NCBI GenBank assembly: GCA_020205615.1
Contig: CM035171.1
Coordinates: forward strand, 3,888,267-3,952,266
DNA: 64,000 nucleotides
Reading direction: 5' to 3'
Origin: Panax quinquefolius
Taxonomy: Eukaryota; Streptophyta; Magnoliopsida; Apiales; Araliaceae
Within the stretch, counting starts at the first letter, position 1. Each line of letters starts with the position of its first letter. The position numbers were made by a program, and so were the translations under genes. The notes below the pieces were generated by a model. It was not told the origin of the DNA and searched no databases. It saw only the letters and a program-made list of their open reading frames with translations. Positions 23,694-41,883 of the stretch are shown in pieces.

Positions 23694-24436
23694 GAGGTTA
23701 AGTTAAATTGAAAATCACACCGTAAACAAAGTTTTCTCTTCTCTCTATATTATTGAGCGTATTTTGTGAGTATTTAGATACTTTGAGAGTTCATTGCTCA
23801 AGATAAGTTTCATTCAAAGATCACTTCCGACCTTTCCTTCCGTCTTGATTCTTTTCGAGGTAAGGGATGTTATTTTCTTCTCAAATGATATTAATTCTTC
23901 AATATCATTATCTTTGAAATATTGGTTGGTACTTTTTATCAAATTTGGAACTTTTTCATGTCTGGGTTACTTATTCATGAGTTCTTATTCACGAGTTACT
24001 ATTCATGAGTTACTATTCACGAGTTACTATTCATGAGTTACTATTCACGAAAGTTACTATTCACGAGTACTATTCATGAGGCGTGAAGATGTTTTTTTGT
24101 GGAATTTCTATCTTTTGGTGTCGAGTTACTATTCACGATACTGGCCTTTATTCACGATATCTGACACTATTATTCACGAATCAAGACTATTCAATTTAAA
24201 AATGAAAATTTTTCTTTTCGTCTAAAATATCTATTCTGGATACTAGCTTTGATTGTATCCATGTTTTGATCATTCTTGAATTTTACACCACTATGATTAT
24301 TTTTGGGGTATTGTTGGACATGGATAAAACAAAGTACGAATCCTTAATCCTTAATCCTTGTCATTTTGTTTCACTGGATTCGTTCTTTAAAAATATTTTT
24401 CATCATCCTCAGTCTTAAATGATGATATTATTGAAT

Positions 24437-24626
24437 ATCTTTGGCTCAGAGTGCAAAGATGAATGATTTCTGAAGAATATCTTTGGCACAGTAGTGCAAA
24501 GATGAGCGGTGTTTAAATGAACACGACCGATCGATGAATATCTTTGGCCTTTAGTGCAAAGATGAACAGTGTTGAGATGAACATGACCACTATTGATGAA
24601 TATCTTTGGCACAGTAGTGCAAAGAT
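24437..24626 (+). repeat. Four hairpin repeats in the LTR-A leader
   Basis: Four units begin ATCTTTGGC and end GTGCAAAGAT, about 40-60 bp apart. In the second (24479-24503) and fourth (24602-24626), ATCTTTG plus CAC pairs with GTG plus CAAAGAT around a four-base loop with one bulged G. Equivalent arrays lie at 8357-8480, 9275-9425, 45530-45715 and 53005-53212. Confidence 0.75.
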
Positions 24627-25176
24627 GAATATTTGATTTGAGATGAATATTGATTGATGTTACAGGGATAAAATATTGATGATGGATCGTTAAATTCATA
24701 GATTATAGTAGATTTCATTCTCTACGTAACTCTTCTATGAATTATTATTTCCGCCACGAATATTGATCCAAACTTGTTGTGCTATTGTATTCTATCGATT
24801 TTCCTGTTGGAGACTAACGATAATTTGTTGTATATTATCTTAGTCATAACATTCTTCTTTCGGGCTAGTTGAGCTCACCCTTTTCCTTGTTGTTCCATTT
24901 TTCTTCTCGGAGGCGAGAATGTAAATGAGTACTAGTCGGGGTATGGAATGAAGGTTCTAGAGAGAGTTGTTTAGTAGTCCTCACCATTATTGTAAAATAA
25001 TGTATCAATAAATGTGATGAGGATTTATTTGAGTATAAATATTGTCTGAAGATAATATTTGTATTTAAACTCACGCTTTTATTGTTGTGATAATAAAGTT
25101 GTAGTTGTTTACGTACCATGTATTTGGCGACTCGAGAATGGGTTGGATGGAATGGACCTATTTTGGGGTCGTCACA

Positions 25177-25560
25177 GATATGATGAACCGAGTATTCAAG
25201 GAATATTTAGATCACTTTGTGGTCGTCTTTATTGATGACATCCTTATTTATTCCAAAAGCCGTGAAGATCATGAGCAACACTTGAGGTCGACACTCCAAA
25301 AGCTTCGTGAATATAAGCTTTATGCCAAGTGAAGAAATGTGAGTTACGGCTTGAAGAAGTAGCATTCCTTGGGCACGTGGTATCAATTCATGGAATATCT
25401 GCTTGACCCAAAGAAAGATCAAGCTATTCAAAGCCGGGAACAACCTAAATCGATGACCAAGACGTAGCTTTCTCGGTTTAGTTGGTTATTATCTGAGATT
25501 CGTGGAAGGATTTTCTCGAATCGCTACTCCATCGACTCAAATTTGACTTTGAAAGATACA
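25177..25560 (+). pseudogene. Gypsy reverse transcriptase, catalytic part
   Basis: Continues RT after the solo [23 protein letters not shown], with the catalytic box as FIDD (about 25226-25237) followed by [12 protein letters not shown]. Frameshifts follow near 25330. In an intact element this copies the RNA genome into DNA. Confidence 0.8.
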
Positions 25561-26060
25561 AAGTTCTATTGAGCGAAGAATGTGAGAAGAGTTTTCAAGA
25601 ACTCAAGAGGAGACTTATTTCAAAGACTGCTCGGCAATACCATCCGCCTTTGAGGATTTGTCATCTACAAGATGCTTCGTGCAATGGTTTGGGATGTGTT
25701 CTCATGCAACATGGAAAAGTTATAGCTTTATGCCTCGCGACAACTCAAAGAATATGAGAGGAATTATCCTACTCATGATCTAGAGTTAGCAAATTTGTTG
25801 TCTTTGCACTTAAAATTTGGAGGCATTACTTGTATGGGGAAAAGTGGAGATCTTTACGGATCATAAAAGCCTCAAATATTTCTTCACTCAAAAGGAACTC
25901 AACATGCGACAACAACGTTGGCTTGAATCGCTGAAAGATTATGATCATACCATCCAATACCATCCCGAAAAGCGAACGTGGTAGGTGACGCGTTGAGTGT
26001 AGAAGATCATATGCAAGTACGAAAAGTGCGATATTGTCAACGCAAAGGCCCATTTTGTGT
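25561..26060 (+). pseudogene. Gypsy RNase H remnant
   Basis: The frame 25569-25757 includes DASCNGLGCVLMQ, the first RNase H aspartate and the Gly-rich turn typical of Ty3/gypsy. The continuation (HYLYGEK, then tracts resembling the TDHKSLKY region at about 25853-25880) is out of frame. Several single-base shifts are needed to connect it. Confidence 0.7.
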
Positions 26061-27078
26061 GACTTGCAAAGGATGGAGATAGAGTTAAAGACTCTAGGGA
26101 CGCATGTGATGATAAGCGAGTATACGAGTAGTAGAACCGACTTTAATCGATAAAGTTAAAGCTACTCAAGCTACGGACACTGAGCCGATGCGTATGAGGA
26201 AGAAAGTGCAAGAAGTGCTATCAAGAAGCAAGAATCGATGAAGAAGGAATACTTGAGTCAACTCCGCACTTTGTGTTCCTAACGACCCCGATTTAAAGTA
26301 TAATATCATGATGGAGGCGCACAACACACCATTTGCAATCCATCTGGGGAGTACCAAAATGTATCATGATATTCGCTATACATTTTGTGGAGCAATATGA
26401 AGAGAGAGATAAGCGTTGTTTATCTCAAGGTGTCTAACTTGTCAACGAGTTAAAGCGAGCATCAAGTACCAAAAGGTCCATCAGAACCACTTGAAATTTC
26501 GTAATGGAAGTGGGAGCACATTACCATGGATTTCAAGCACGGCCTTCCTAAGGTTTCTCAAGGCATTGATGCGATTTGGGTCATTGTTGATAGATTGACC
26601 AAGTCTCGCTTTCATTTCTTACCGATACGAGAAACTTATACACTTGAACGCCTTGCTCAGTATGTACATAAACGAGATTGTAAGATCGCATGGTATGCCT
26701 AAGATCCATAGTTTCGATCGAGACCCAAGATTCACTTCACGATTTTGGGTTAGTTTGCAAAAAGCTATGGGCACAGACTTACGATTTATTTTCAAAGATA
26801 TCATCCTCGAATCTGACGGACAATGGAGAGGACTATTCAAACTCTCAAGATCTATTAAGACTCTGTGTCCTTGATTTCAAGGAAGTTGGGACAAGTTCTT
26901 ACCATTGGTGGAGTTTTCCTACAACAACAGCTTATCAAGCAAGTATTGGCATGGCTCCATTCGAAGCGTTGTATGGAAGAAAGTGTCGTTCTTGAAGATA
27001 GTTGGGATGAGGGGGTGAAGCAACGTTGTTGGAACCGAGTTGGTATGTATGACTACTAAAAGATTCAAACGATAAGTT
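26061..27078 (+). pseudogene. Gypsy integrase remnant, truncated by the copia array
   Basis: A zinc-finger half (CLTCQRVKA, about 26435), the first catalytic region (V-DRLTKS, about 26585) and the second (HSFDRDPRFTSRFWVSLQKA, about 26708-26767) are recognisable in shifted frames. PFEALYGRKCRS at about 26960-26995 is the conserved stretch after the catalytic core. Alignment with the integrase of the element at 44984-55183 carries homology to about 27075, where copia sequence takes over. The chromodomain, polypurine tract and start of the 3' LTR are missing. Confidence 0.75.
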
Positions 27079-28937
27079 TGTAATATTCAAGAACGCAATC
27101 AAATTGCAAAATAAGCTAAACGTAAAAAAATCGTAGTTTAAAAATTTTACAAACCATATACCCGATCACCCTTTATGCACAATTATTAATTAAACGAAAA
27201 GATAAAGAATAAAAAATCATACCCTTGAAGATCGAGCTTCCTCGTACAAGTTCACCTCCAAATCCTTTTCGCTCAACTTGAATCCACCGGTTTGGTTCCT
27301 TCCTTCGATCAACGCTAGCCACCCAAATGTTTGGCCTCTGAGGTGATCCACCAAGGAAGAATAAAATTCAAGAAGATGGGTATTTGGCTCAAACCCTAGT
27401 TTTCTATCTCTATAGAAAAAGGATGCGCTCTCCAAACAATTGAATTATTACGTACAGTAAAGTCAACAACCCATACCACCCATAATAAGACTCCTCTTAT
27501 TTATGATGTGGGCAACCCACCTTAACAATTAAGGAATTGGGTTTTATTTAATTAATTAAATTCTTTTAATTAATTAAGCTCCCTAATCTTATTAGGATAA
27601 TTAATTAAACTCCTTTAACTAATTTTCCTTCCTAATCCAATTAGAATAAATGAGAGTACTTATATTAAATTAATTCCTAAACTCTTTAGAAATTAAAATA
27701 ATAATAATTGTAATAATATTAATAAGACTCTCTTATTAATTTATATTTAATATTTCTAAAATATTAAATAATAATATTAAGCTATTTAATTTATTCTATC
27801 ACCATAGATTAAATTAAATATACATAACATATTATTACGATTATGCCATTAACTTCTTAAATAATTATTCTTCCTTTTATGGTGTGACCCTTTAGGTTCT
27901 CCATATTAAACCTATTGTGAATAAATCAATTAGAATAATTCTAATCTTATTTAAATAAATAAATTAAACAATTAATTTATTTAAATAAATAATATTTATT
28001 CTACAATAGTGATAAGTTTCCCTAAATGATCAACGACTTTCCGTATAATATAGATTTCAACATTAATCATAAAAGAACCTTTCGAGTAAATAGTTACCGC
28101 ATAATTCAATCCTTCCACCATACAATGTCCCAATTAAATATAAGATACGGAATTACCACAAGTCTTATTTTATTTAATTATATGTATTTCGATCCTTAAA
28201 TGCACAACTCCAAATAATGCAAATTAGAAACTCCTTTCTAATTTCATTCTCGCCGCCAAGGCCAAGGACTACTGGGTCATCATTTATCGAATCACATAGA
28301 CATTTCTCTTTTTATTAGAAGTGGTAGATTCTTTATCGATCATACATTATCTCCACGTATAACTTATTATACCCAAGCATACCCTTTGATATACCCTAAG
28401 GGTCTTAAGGAATAAGTCAAAGTATAACTCATCATACACAAGATACTATGATGATCTCAAGTCCAAGGATCACTAGACTACTATCACTACAGAAATTCCT
28501 ATCGACAGCAAAAGTAAAACTCCATTAGTATTCCTTAATGAGCCACGCTCAAAGAACTTATTCTCTAATAAGCACCTACATACTTGCTTTTAGTGTTCCA
28601 CACAAATGATCATGAGATCAATCATCCTCATCCAACGAAAGAAGAAACGATGTATTAATCTATCCTGGATTCACTAATCCCCAATTTAGTAATCCAACGA
28701 TTGGGAACTATTTTAGTTTTAAGCTTTCTAAGAATTTAGATCTCATTAGAATGATCATCATCATTATTCTAAAAGCATTGCTTAAAACTACGGGTTTATC
28801 ACATATTATAAAACAAAGATCACGTAGATAATTAAAAGCCTTTAATAAATTAATACTTTTTATAATAAATGAATAAGATTGTTACAAAGTATACGCTTTA
28901 TCATCAAACATGATCGCTTGTGTGCATACTACTTTCA
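27071..28937 (-). repeat. Copia LTR, first copy (3' LTR of the first unit)
   Basis: About 1.87 kb, from GTAATATTCAAGAACGC to ACTACTTTCA, next to the polypurine tract. A TATA-like TTATTTAT on the - strand lies near 27500. The left edge is uncertain by about 10 bases because the first bases match the flank, not the other LTRs. Confidence 0.8.
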
Positions 28938-28955
28938 ATCTCCCACTCGCACTAA
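28938..28955 (-). other. Copia polypurine tract, first unit
   Basis: On the - strand the sequence reads AGTGCGAGTGGGAGATTG immediately before the LTR start AAAGTAG, the usual copia plus-strand primer context. The matching site in the second unit is 36350-36367. Confidence 0.75.
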
Positions 28956-29960
28956 AGCCAATCGCCATGGTATCTTATACTCTTTTTCTTCTCTAAGTGA
29001 CGATTTATCCCGCCATTGGATAAGCTTTAGTTAATGGATATGTAATGTTGTTCATGAGAGTCCACTATCTCTATAGTGATTTCCCATCTTCAATGATTCT
29101 AATAATCAAATGAAAGTGCCACAACACATGTTTAGATCCAAGATGAGACTTAGAACTATTCCTAGTTCTCAGAATGAACTTTTAATCCAAACAATCAACT
29201 TGCAGCCTTCATTTATAGCTATATACTTTGTCTTTATCACTAAACCAAAGAACTCTTTTGCTTGCTTTTCGAACCTTTCCAATTCACCGCACTACTGCTC
29301 AAGATAACGCTTTACCTTAAAGTGGATTTTTCTCGTCATCTTGGTCTCGTCTCGAAAAACTTGAGTCCGTTAAGCCCTCTAGTTTTAATTTAGACCCACC
29401 ATGAATATGATCACATCCTTAGTGCCTAAGCTAAGACTTTAAGATGTTTTTCACCGACTCATAGTGAACTTCTCCATAATACGACCGATCAACATCGTGT
29501 CTCGTATATTTCATCAGATACATGATCATCACTCATGCGACCTCTCTTTTTTGAGTCTGTGGGGACTATTAAGAGAGATACACCCATAGCTCATCAACAT
29601 GAGACATCTCTTGAGTTTGCCATGCTAAACGACTTTAGATCAAATGAATATACGCCTCGGGTTAAGTCGAGCATCCTCTTAAATCTATCTATATAGATTT
29701 TATCCCCAATTAAGATATCTTCCCAAATCATTCATGGAGGAATGTTTAGACAACTTTATCTTTACCGATCAGAGCATTGGTATGTTATTCCTCATCCGTA
29801 GATATCAACATATAATACTAGAAATTTCACGACGCCCCAATCGACCCTTTTGTACACACTAAACTCTTACCTCATCAGATGTAACTCGATCATCATCTTC
29901 TATGATGTGTACTCATCATCATCATCATCATCATGATGAATCCATACCTCCTAGGTATCT
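28956..29960 (-). pseudogene. Copia RT-RNase H remnant, first unit
   Basis: Near 29000-29060 the - strand encodes a degraded RNase H end (ITYPLTKALS-like, then a tryptophan-rich end before the polypurine tract). At about 29800-29850 lies the RT segment VVKFLVLYVDI, where the second catalytic aspartate is lost to a local change. An acidic run encoded by a GAT/CAT repeat (29912-29938) lies upstream of it. Many stops and frameshifts interrupt the region. Confidence 0.7.
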
Positions 29961-30199
29961 TCGGTACTATTCCGCATTTACGATTCTTTGCAGGTACAAT
30001 AGGTCTATCTATAGTGTTCCTCTTATTCGACTTATAAGTTGTTTTGTGGTTCTTGAACTCTTCAAGATCTATTATCCTCCCACTAGCCCCTTTCAATGAT
30101 AAACACCTTTATCTTAGTATGCGCCGTGTTTTCGCAACAAACACCTTTTTGCTAAGTAGATTATAGAACATATACCCTAAACTTACTTTTAGATGTCCC

Positions 30200-30700
30200 A
30201 CAAATCAGACTTATCAAATCTTGTCCCAAGCTTATCCTTTGAAACCTTTTCACATAAGTCGACAACCCTTTATCTTAACATACTTAAGATTAGAATCCTC
30301 CCCGCCCATAACTTTTATGGAGTCTTGGGGCTGGATTTTGAGGTTACCTTTTCGTAGATATGCAGCCATTTCTAGGACATATGATCCTGTAGGATACCGA
30401 AATGCTCAGAAAATCATTATGGACCGCACTATGTCCAACAAGGTACGATTTTTCCTTTCAGATACATCAATCAATTATTATGTATCGAGAGGTGTCCATT
30501 ATGAGAAAACCATTTGAGATGATCTAGAAACTTATCAGCACAAGTATTTATTCCTCGATCTAATCAAAGAATCTTAATACTTTGCCAATTTGTTTCACTT
30601 TTGAATTCTTTTGAACCTTTCAAATAATTCACACTTGTATTTCAACAAATACATACATTCAACTCTTTCAATGATCATCTCCTTTTTTATACTAGTTTGT
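30200..30700 (-). pseudogene. Copia integrase remnant, first unit
   Basis: The - strand reads SERKNRTLLDIVRSIM at about 30420-30470, the conserved end of the copia integrase core. Upstream are pieces resembling the YLLK...FERFK region, in broken frames. Confidence 0.75.
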
Positions 30701-31139
30701 TCAATATGCAAAATTATTTTCATGTAAGTCAAGTATACAAAATTTATTAAGTAATATTCCAGCTTATATACAAAACATTATTATTATAAATAGTAACAAC
30801 AATTGTTCTTAATTATAATACCAAAAATTTTATCATTCAACAATAAAATGGAAATAATATTTCTAACAAGAACTCGAATACAATAACAACTTATCGACTT
30901 AATAGATTTGCCAGTAGTATTGCTAAACTATAAGTTTCTATATGGCTAATGCATAGCAACCTTTGCTTCATTTCCCACACATAGATTACTTATATTTGTT
31001 TAGCTTTCTACTTCGCTTGGTCCCTTCATAAATCTATATTTATGATAACCAAAGTCAGATCCAATACCCAAGTAGAACCTCGACTTAAAGAAAAATTTAT
31101 TTTAAATCATGAACAAAATCAGATTTAGAACCAAACTTC

Positions 31140-31900
31140 ACTAAGCTTCTTTGTTAGCCTCTCGCAAGATGCTTCTCGCAGCTTTTCTTTCCAAAGGTCC
31201 AAAGCTTATTGCAGAGGAAGCAAACTCTTTGCTATCCGTATCGCTTTTGTTCTTATTATCCTTTGTTTATGCCTTTCTATTTACCTTCTTTGAATCGCTC
31301 TTCTTTCGTAAGATCCTTTGGCCCCTACCAAGAAGACTTGATCTTTCTTGTCGAAAGTGACTCTCAACATTTTTCAATATGTTAAGCAAATCAACAAAGT
31401 CGATATATCTAGCTTGTTCATATGAAAAATTCACAACAATTGTGAAAGGAGTCCGGAGTGAGTGCAAGATCAAATCTTGGCTCAACTCTCCATCCATGAT
31501 AAAAAACCAAATGTCCTAATCGATCAATCAAATTGATTATGTTAAGAACTTTTTCTCAGATTTATAGTGTCATCACATTCTAGATCTAAGAGCTCCTTAG
31601 ATATCCGATATCTATCACCCCTATTTTCACACCATCAACTACTTGATGTGCGTGAATATAGTAGAGAGCATCCATAGTTTCATGCCGACGTCAAGCTCAA
31701 GCACTCACCACGGATGCGAGCATGATGCATCGAGCCAATCAGCATCATCTTCGCCACTTTCTAAAAGTAGCAATCTCTTCCTCGAGGCATTGTTCGCAAC
31801 CATCATGCAGGATAGGCGATTATGACATAAGATAGCTTTTCAAATGCATGAGAACTATTCTCAAATTCCTTAACCAATCCGCTTAATTCTTGGTCCCATT
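31140..31900 (-). pseudogene. Copia Gag remnant with CCHC-like knuckle, first unit
   Basis: The frame 31267-31497 (- strand) carries FTIVVNFSYEQARYIDFVDL followed by LLNILKNVESHFRQE, typical of plant copia Gag near its C-terminus. A cysteine cluster (C-x2-C, later C) at about 31190-31245 corresponds to the zinc knuckle, missing its histidine in this copy. Upstream gag sequence is frameshifted. Confidence 0.65.
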
Positions 31901-34461
<2,561 letters not shown>

Positions 34462-36349
34462 CGTTAGGTTTGTAGAATATTCATGAACGCAATCAAATCA
34501 AATTAAAAAAAGCTGCTAAACGTAAAAAATCGTAGTTTAAAATTTTACAAACCATATACCCGGATCACCCTTTATGCACAATTATTAATTAAACGAAAAG
34601 ATAAAGAATAAAATCATACCCTCAAGATCGAGCTTCCCTCGTACAAGTTCACCTCCAAATCTTTTCGCTCAACTCAATCCACCGGTTTTTGTTCCTTCCT
34701 TCGATCAACGTTAGCCACCCAAATGTTCGGCCTTAGAGGTGATCCACCAAGGAAGAATAAAAATTCAAGAAGATGGGTATTTGCTCAAACCCTAGTTTTC
34801 TATCTCTATAGAAAAGAAGCATACTCCCCAACAAATCGAATTATTACGTCATAGTTGTAAAAGTCAACAACCCCCTATCCCATAATAAGACTCTCTTATT
34901 TATTTATAGATATGGGCAACCCACCTTAACAATTAAGGAATTGGGTTTTATTTAATTAATTAAATTCTTTTAATTAATTAAGCTCCCTAATCTTATTAGG
35001 ATAATTAATTAAACTCCTTTAACTAATTTTCCTTCCTAATCCAATTAGAATAAATGAGAGTACTTATATTAAATTAATTCCTAAACTCTTTTAGAAATTA
35101 AAATAATAATAATTGTAATAATATTAATAAGACTCTCTTATTAATTTATATTTAATATTTCTAAAATATTAAATAATAATATTAAGCTATTTAATTTATT
35201 CTATCACCATAGATTAAATTAAATATACATAACATATTATTACGATTATGCCATTAACTTCTTAAATAATTATTCTTCCTTTTATGGTGTGACCTTTTAG
35301 GTTCTCCATATTAAACCTATTGTGAATAAATCAATTAGAATAATTCTAATCTTATTTAAATAAATAAATTAAACAATTAATTTATTTAAATAAATAATAT
35401 TTATTCTACAATAGTGATAAGTTCTCCCTAAATGATCAACGACTTTCCGTATAATATAGATTTCAACATTAATCATAAAAGAACCTTTCGAGTAAATAGT
35501 TACCGACAATTCAATCCTTCCACCATACAACGTCCCAATTAAATATAAGATATGGAATTACCACAAGTCTTATTTTATTTAATTATATGTATTTCGATCC
35601 TTAAACGCACAACTCCAAATAATGCAAATTAGAAACTCCTTTCTAATTTCATTCTCTTTGCCAAGGACTACCGGGTTGTCATTTATCGAATCACATAGAC
35701 ATTTCTCTTCTTTATTAGAAGTGGTAGATTCTTTATCGATCATCATACATTATCTCCATGTATAACTTATTATACCCAAGCATACCCTTTGATATACCCT
35801 AAGGGTCTTAAGGAATAAGTCAAAGTATAACTCATCATACACAAGATACTATGATGATCTCAAGTCCAAGGATCACTTGACTACTATCACTACAGAATTC
35901 CTATCGACAGCAAAAAAAAAAACTCCATTAGGTATTCCTTAGCGAGCCAATGCTCAAAGAACTTATTCTCTAATAAGCACCTACATACTTGCTTTTAGTG
36001 TTCCACACAAATGATCACGAGATCAATCATCCTCATCCAACGAAAGCAAGTTAACGATGTATATTAATCTATCCTCCGATTCACTAATCCCCAATTTAGT
36101 AATCCAACGATTGGGAACTATTTTAGTTTTAAGCTTTCTAAGAATTTAGATCTCATTAGAATGATCATCATCATTATTCTAAAAGCATTGCTTAAAACTA
36201 CGGGTTTATCACATATTATAAAACAAAGATCACGTAGATAATTAAAAGCCTTTAATAAATTAATACTTTTTATTAATAAATGAATAAGATTGTTACAAAG
36301 TATATGCTTTATCATCAAACATGATCGGGCTGTGTGCATACTACTTTCA
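34462..36349 (-). repeat. Copia LTR, shared middle copy
   Basis: Serves as 5' LTR of the first unit and 3' LTR of the second. It carries a - strand TATA box (TATTTATA 34901-34908) and the same end ACTACTTTCA before the second polypurine tract. Confidence 0.85.
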
Positions 36350-36367
36350 ATCTCCCACTTGCACTAA

Positions 36368-37385
36368 AGCCAATCGCCATGGTATCTTATACTCTTCTTC
36401 TAAAGTGACGATTATCCCGCCGTTGATAAAGCTTTAGTTAATGGATATGTAATGTTGTTCTTGAGAGTCCACTATCTCTATAGTGATTTCCCATCTTTCA
36501 ATGATTCTAATAATCAAATGAAAGTGCCACAACACATGTTTAGATCCAAGATGAGACTTAGAACTATTCCTAGTTCTCAGAATGAACTTTTAATCCAAAC
36601 AATCAACTCATAGCCTTCATTTATAGCTATATACTTTGTCTTTATCACTAAACCAAAGAACTCTTTCATTGCTTGAACCTTTCCAATTCATCGCACCACC
36701 GCTCAAGATAACGCTTTACCTTAAAGTGGATTTTTCTCGTCATCTTGTCTCCGTCTCGAAAAACTTGAGTCCGTAAGCCTCTAGTTTTAATTTAGACCCA
36801 CCATGAATATTAATCACATCCTTAGTGCCTAAGTAAGTACTTTAAGATGTTTTTCACCGACTCATAGTGAACTTCTCCATAATACGACCGATCAACATCG
36901 TGTCTCGTATATTTCATCAGCATACATGATAGTCACTCATGCGACCTCTCTTTTCGTGAGTCTGTGGGGACTATTAAGAGAGATACACTCCATAGCTCAT
37001 CGACATGAGACATCTCTCGAGTTTGCCATGCTAAACGACTTTTAGCATCAAATGAATATACGCTCTCGGTTAAGTCGAGCATCCTCTTAAATCTATCTAT
37101 ATAGATTTTATCCCCAATTAAGATACTCTTCCCAAATCATTCATGGAGGAATGTTTAGACAACTTTATCTTTACCGATTGTAGCATTGGTATGTTATTCC
37201 TCATCCGTAGTATATCAACATATAATACTAGAAATTTCACGACGCCCCCCCAATCGAATTTTTTGTATGTACACACTAGAACTCTTACCTCATCGAATGT
37301 AACTCGATCATCATCTTCTTCTATGATGTGTACTTCATCATCATCATCCATGATGAATCCATACCTCCTGTGTATCTTCTAGTAC
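36368..37385 (-). pseudogene. Copia RT-RNase H remnant, second unit
   Basis: The frame 37118-37351 (- strand) preserves VVKFLVLYVDI followed by IPMLQSVKIKLSKHSSMNDL, a clear copia RT segment around the catalytic box, with one Asp of YVDD missing. It is preceded by an acidic run. The RNase H end lies at about 36420-36480. Confidence 0.75.
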
Positions 37386-37639
37386 TATTCCGCATTTATG
37401 ATTTATTTGGCCAGGTACAATAGTCTATCTATAGTTCCTCTTATTCGACTTATAAGTTTTTGTGGTTCTTGAACTCTTCAAGATCTATTATCCTCCCACT
37501 AGCCCCTTCAATGATAAACACCTTTATCTTAGAAGCGCGTGTTTTTCGTAAATAAACACCTTTTGCTAAGTAGATTATAGAACATATACCCTAAACTTAC
37601 TTTTTGATGTCCCACAAATCGACACTTATAAAATCTTGT

Positions 37640-38110
37640 CCCAAGCTTATCCTTTTCAAACCTTTTCACATAAGTCGACAACCCCTTATCTTAACATACT
37701 TAAGATTAGAATCCTCCCCGTCCATAACTTTTATGGAGTCTTGGGGCGGATTTTGAGGTTACCTTTTTCGTAGATATATGTACCATTTTCTAGATATGAT
37801 CCTGTAAGGATACCGAAATGTCTCAGAAAATCATTATGGACCGCACTATGTCCAACAAGGTACGATTTTTCCTTTCGATACATCAATCAATTATTATGTA
37901 TCGAGAGGCGTCCATTATGAGAAAACCATTTGAGATGATCTAGAAACTTATCAAGCACAAGTATTTATTCCTCGATCTAATCAAAGAATCTTAATACTTT
38001 GCCAATTTGTTTCACTTCAATTCTTTGAACCTTTCAAATAATTCACACTTGATTTCAACAAATACACACATTCAACTCTTTGAATGATCATCTCCTTTTT
38101 TATACTAGTT
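37640..38110 (-). pseudogene. Copia integrase remnant, second unit
   Basis: Same content as the first unit: the RKNRTLLDIV segment lies at about 37845-37880 on the - strand, flanked by frameshifted core sequence. The indels differ from those of the first unit, so the two copies can be compared site by site. Confidence 0.7.
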
Positions 38111-38539
38111 TGTTCAATATGCAAAATTATTTTTCACGTAAGTCAAGTATACAAAATTTATTAAGTAATATTCCATTTATACAAAACATTATTATTATAA
38201 ATAACAACAACAATTGTTCTTAATTATAATACCAAAATTTTATCATTCAACAATAAAATGGAAATAATATTTCTAACAAGAACTGGAATACAATAACAAC
38301 TTATCGACTTAATAGATTTGCCCAGTAGCATTTTGCTAAACTATAAGTTTCTATGGCTAATGTAAAGAACCTTTGCTTCATTTCCCACACATAGATTACT
38401 TATATTTGTTTAGCTTTCTACTTCGCTTGGTCCCTTCATAAATCTATATTTATGATAACCAAAGTCTGTATCCAATACCCAAGTAGAACCTCGACTTAAA
38501 GAAAAATTTATTTTAAATCATGAACAAAATTGATTTGTA

Positions 38540-39300
38540 ACCAAACTTCACTAAGCTTTTTTGTTAGCCTCTCGCAAGATGCTTCTCAGCTTTTTTCCAA
38601 AGGTCCGTGCTTATTGCAGTGGAAGCAAACCCTTTGCTATCCGTACGCTTTTTGTTCTTATTATCCTTTGTTTATGCCTTTCTATTTACCTTCTTTGAAT
38701 CGCTCTTCTTTCGTAAGATCCTTTGCCCCTACCAAGAAGACTTGATCTTTTTTGGTCGAAAGTGACTCTCAACATTTTTCAATATGTTAAGCAAATCAAA
38801 TGAGGTCGATATCTAGCTTGTTTATATGAAAAATTCACAACAATTGTGAAAGGAGTCCGGAGTGAGTGCAAGATCAAATCTCGCTCAACTCTCCATCCAT
38901 GACAAAACCAATCATTCCTAATCGATCAATCAAATTGATTATGTTAAGAACTTTTTGTCTGTATTATAGTGTCATCGGCCATTCTAGATCTAAGAGCTCC
39001 TTAGATATCCGATATCTATCACCCCATTTTCCTCACCATCAACTACTGATGTGCGTGAATATAGTAGAAGCATCCATAGTTTCATGCCGACGTCAAGCTC
39101 ATTATCATGGATGCGAGCATGATGCATCGAGCCAATCAGGCATCATCTTCGCCACTTTCTAAAAGTAGCAATCTCTTCCTCAGAGGCATTGTCTCGCAAC
39201 CATCAGGATAGGCGATATGACATAAGATAGCTTTTCACCATGAGAACTATTCTCAAATTCCTTAACCAACTGCTTAATTCTTGGTCAAGTAATTTAGCAT
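38540..39300 (-). pseudogene. Copia Gag remnant, second unit
   Basis: The - strand near 38590-38650 encodes a knuckle-like C-F-H-C-N-K-H-G, retaining the first two Cys and the C-x-C spacing better than the first unit. The upstream Gag region matches 31267-31500. The + strand open frames here (38530-38745, 38866-39162) are shadows. Confidence 0.6.

Positions 39301-41883
<2,583 letters not shown>

Larger units (their letters stand above)
22470..25176 (+). mobile_element. Solo LTR (family LTR-A) inside reverse transcriptase
   Basis: A complete 2.7-kb LTR from TGTAAAGACCCC to GGTCGTCACA. It holds U3 GAATATTC repeats, a TATA box, a TTACTATTCACGAG-type minisatellite (23964-24079) and four hairpin repeats (24437-24626). 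The flanking pentamers CTAAT and GATAT do not match. The interrupted RT also lacks about six residues at the join, so a small deletion accompanied or followed insertion. Confidence 0.85.

Noticed and set aside
27030..27480. A host gene ending in the copia LTR (- strand frame 27217-27435, also 42069-42305)
   Set aside because: The frame recurs in the copia LTR copies and lies in untranslated LTR sequence near its TATA box; no homologous protein is recognised.
29902..30099. Histidine-rich and Met-rich small frames on both strands
   Set aside because: They come from a CAT/GAT trinucleotide run that encodes an acidic stretch in the - strand copia RT region.
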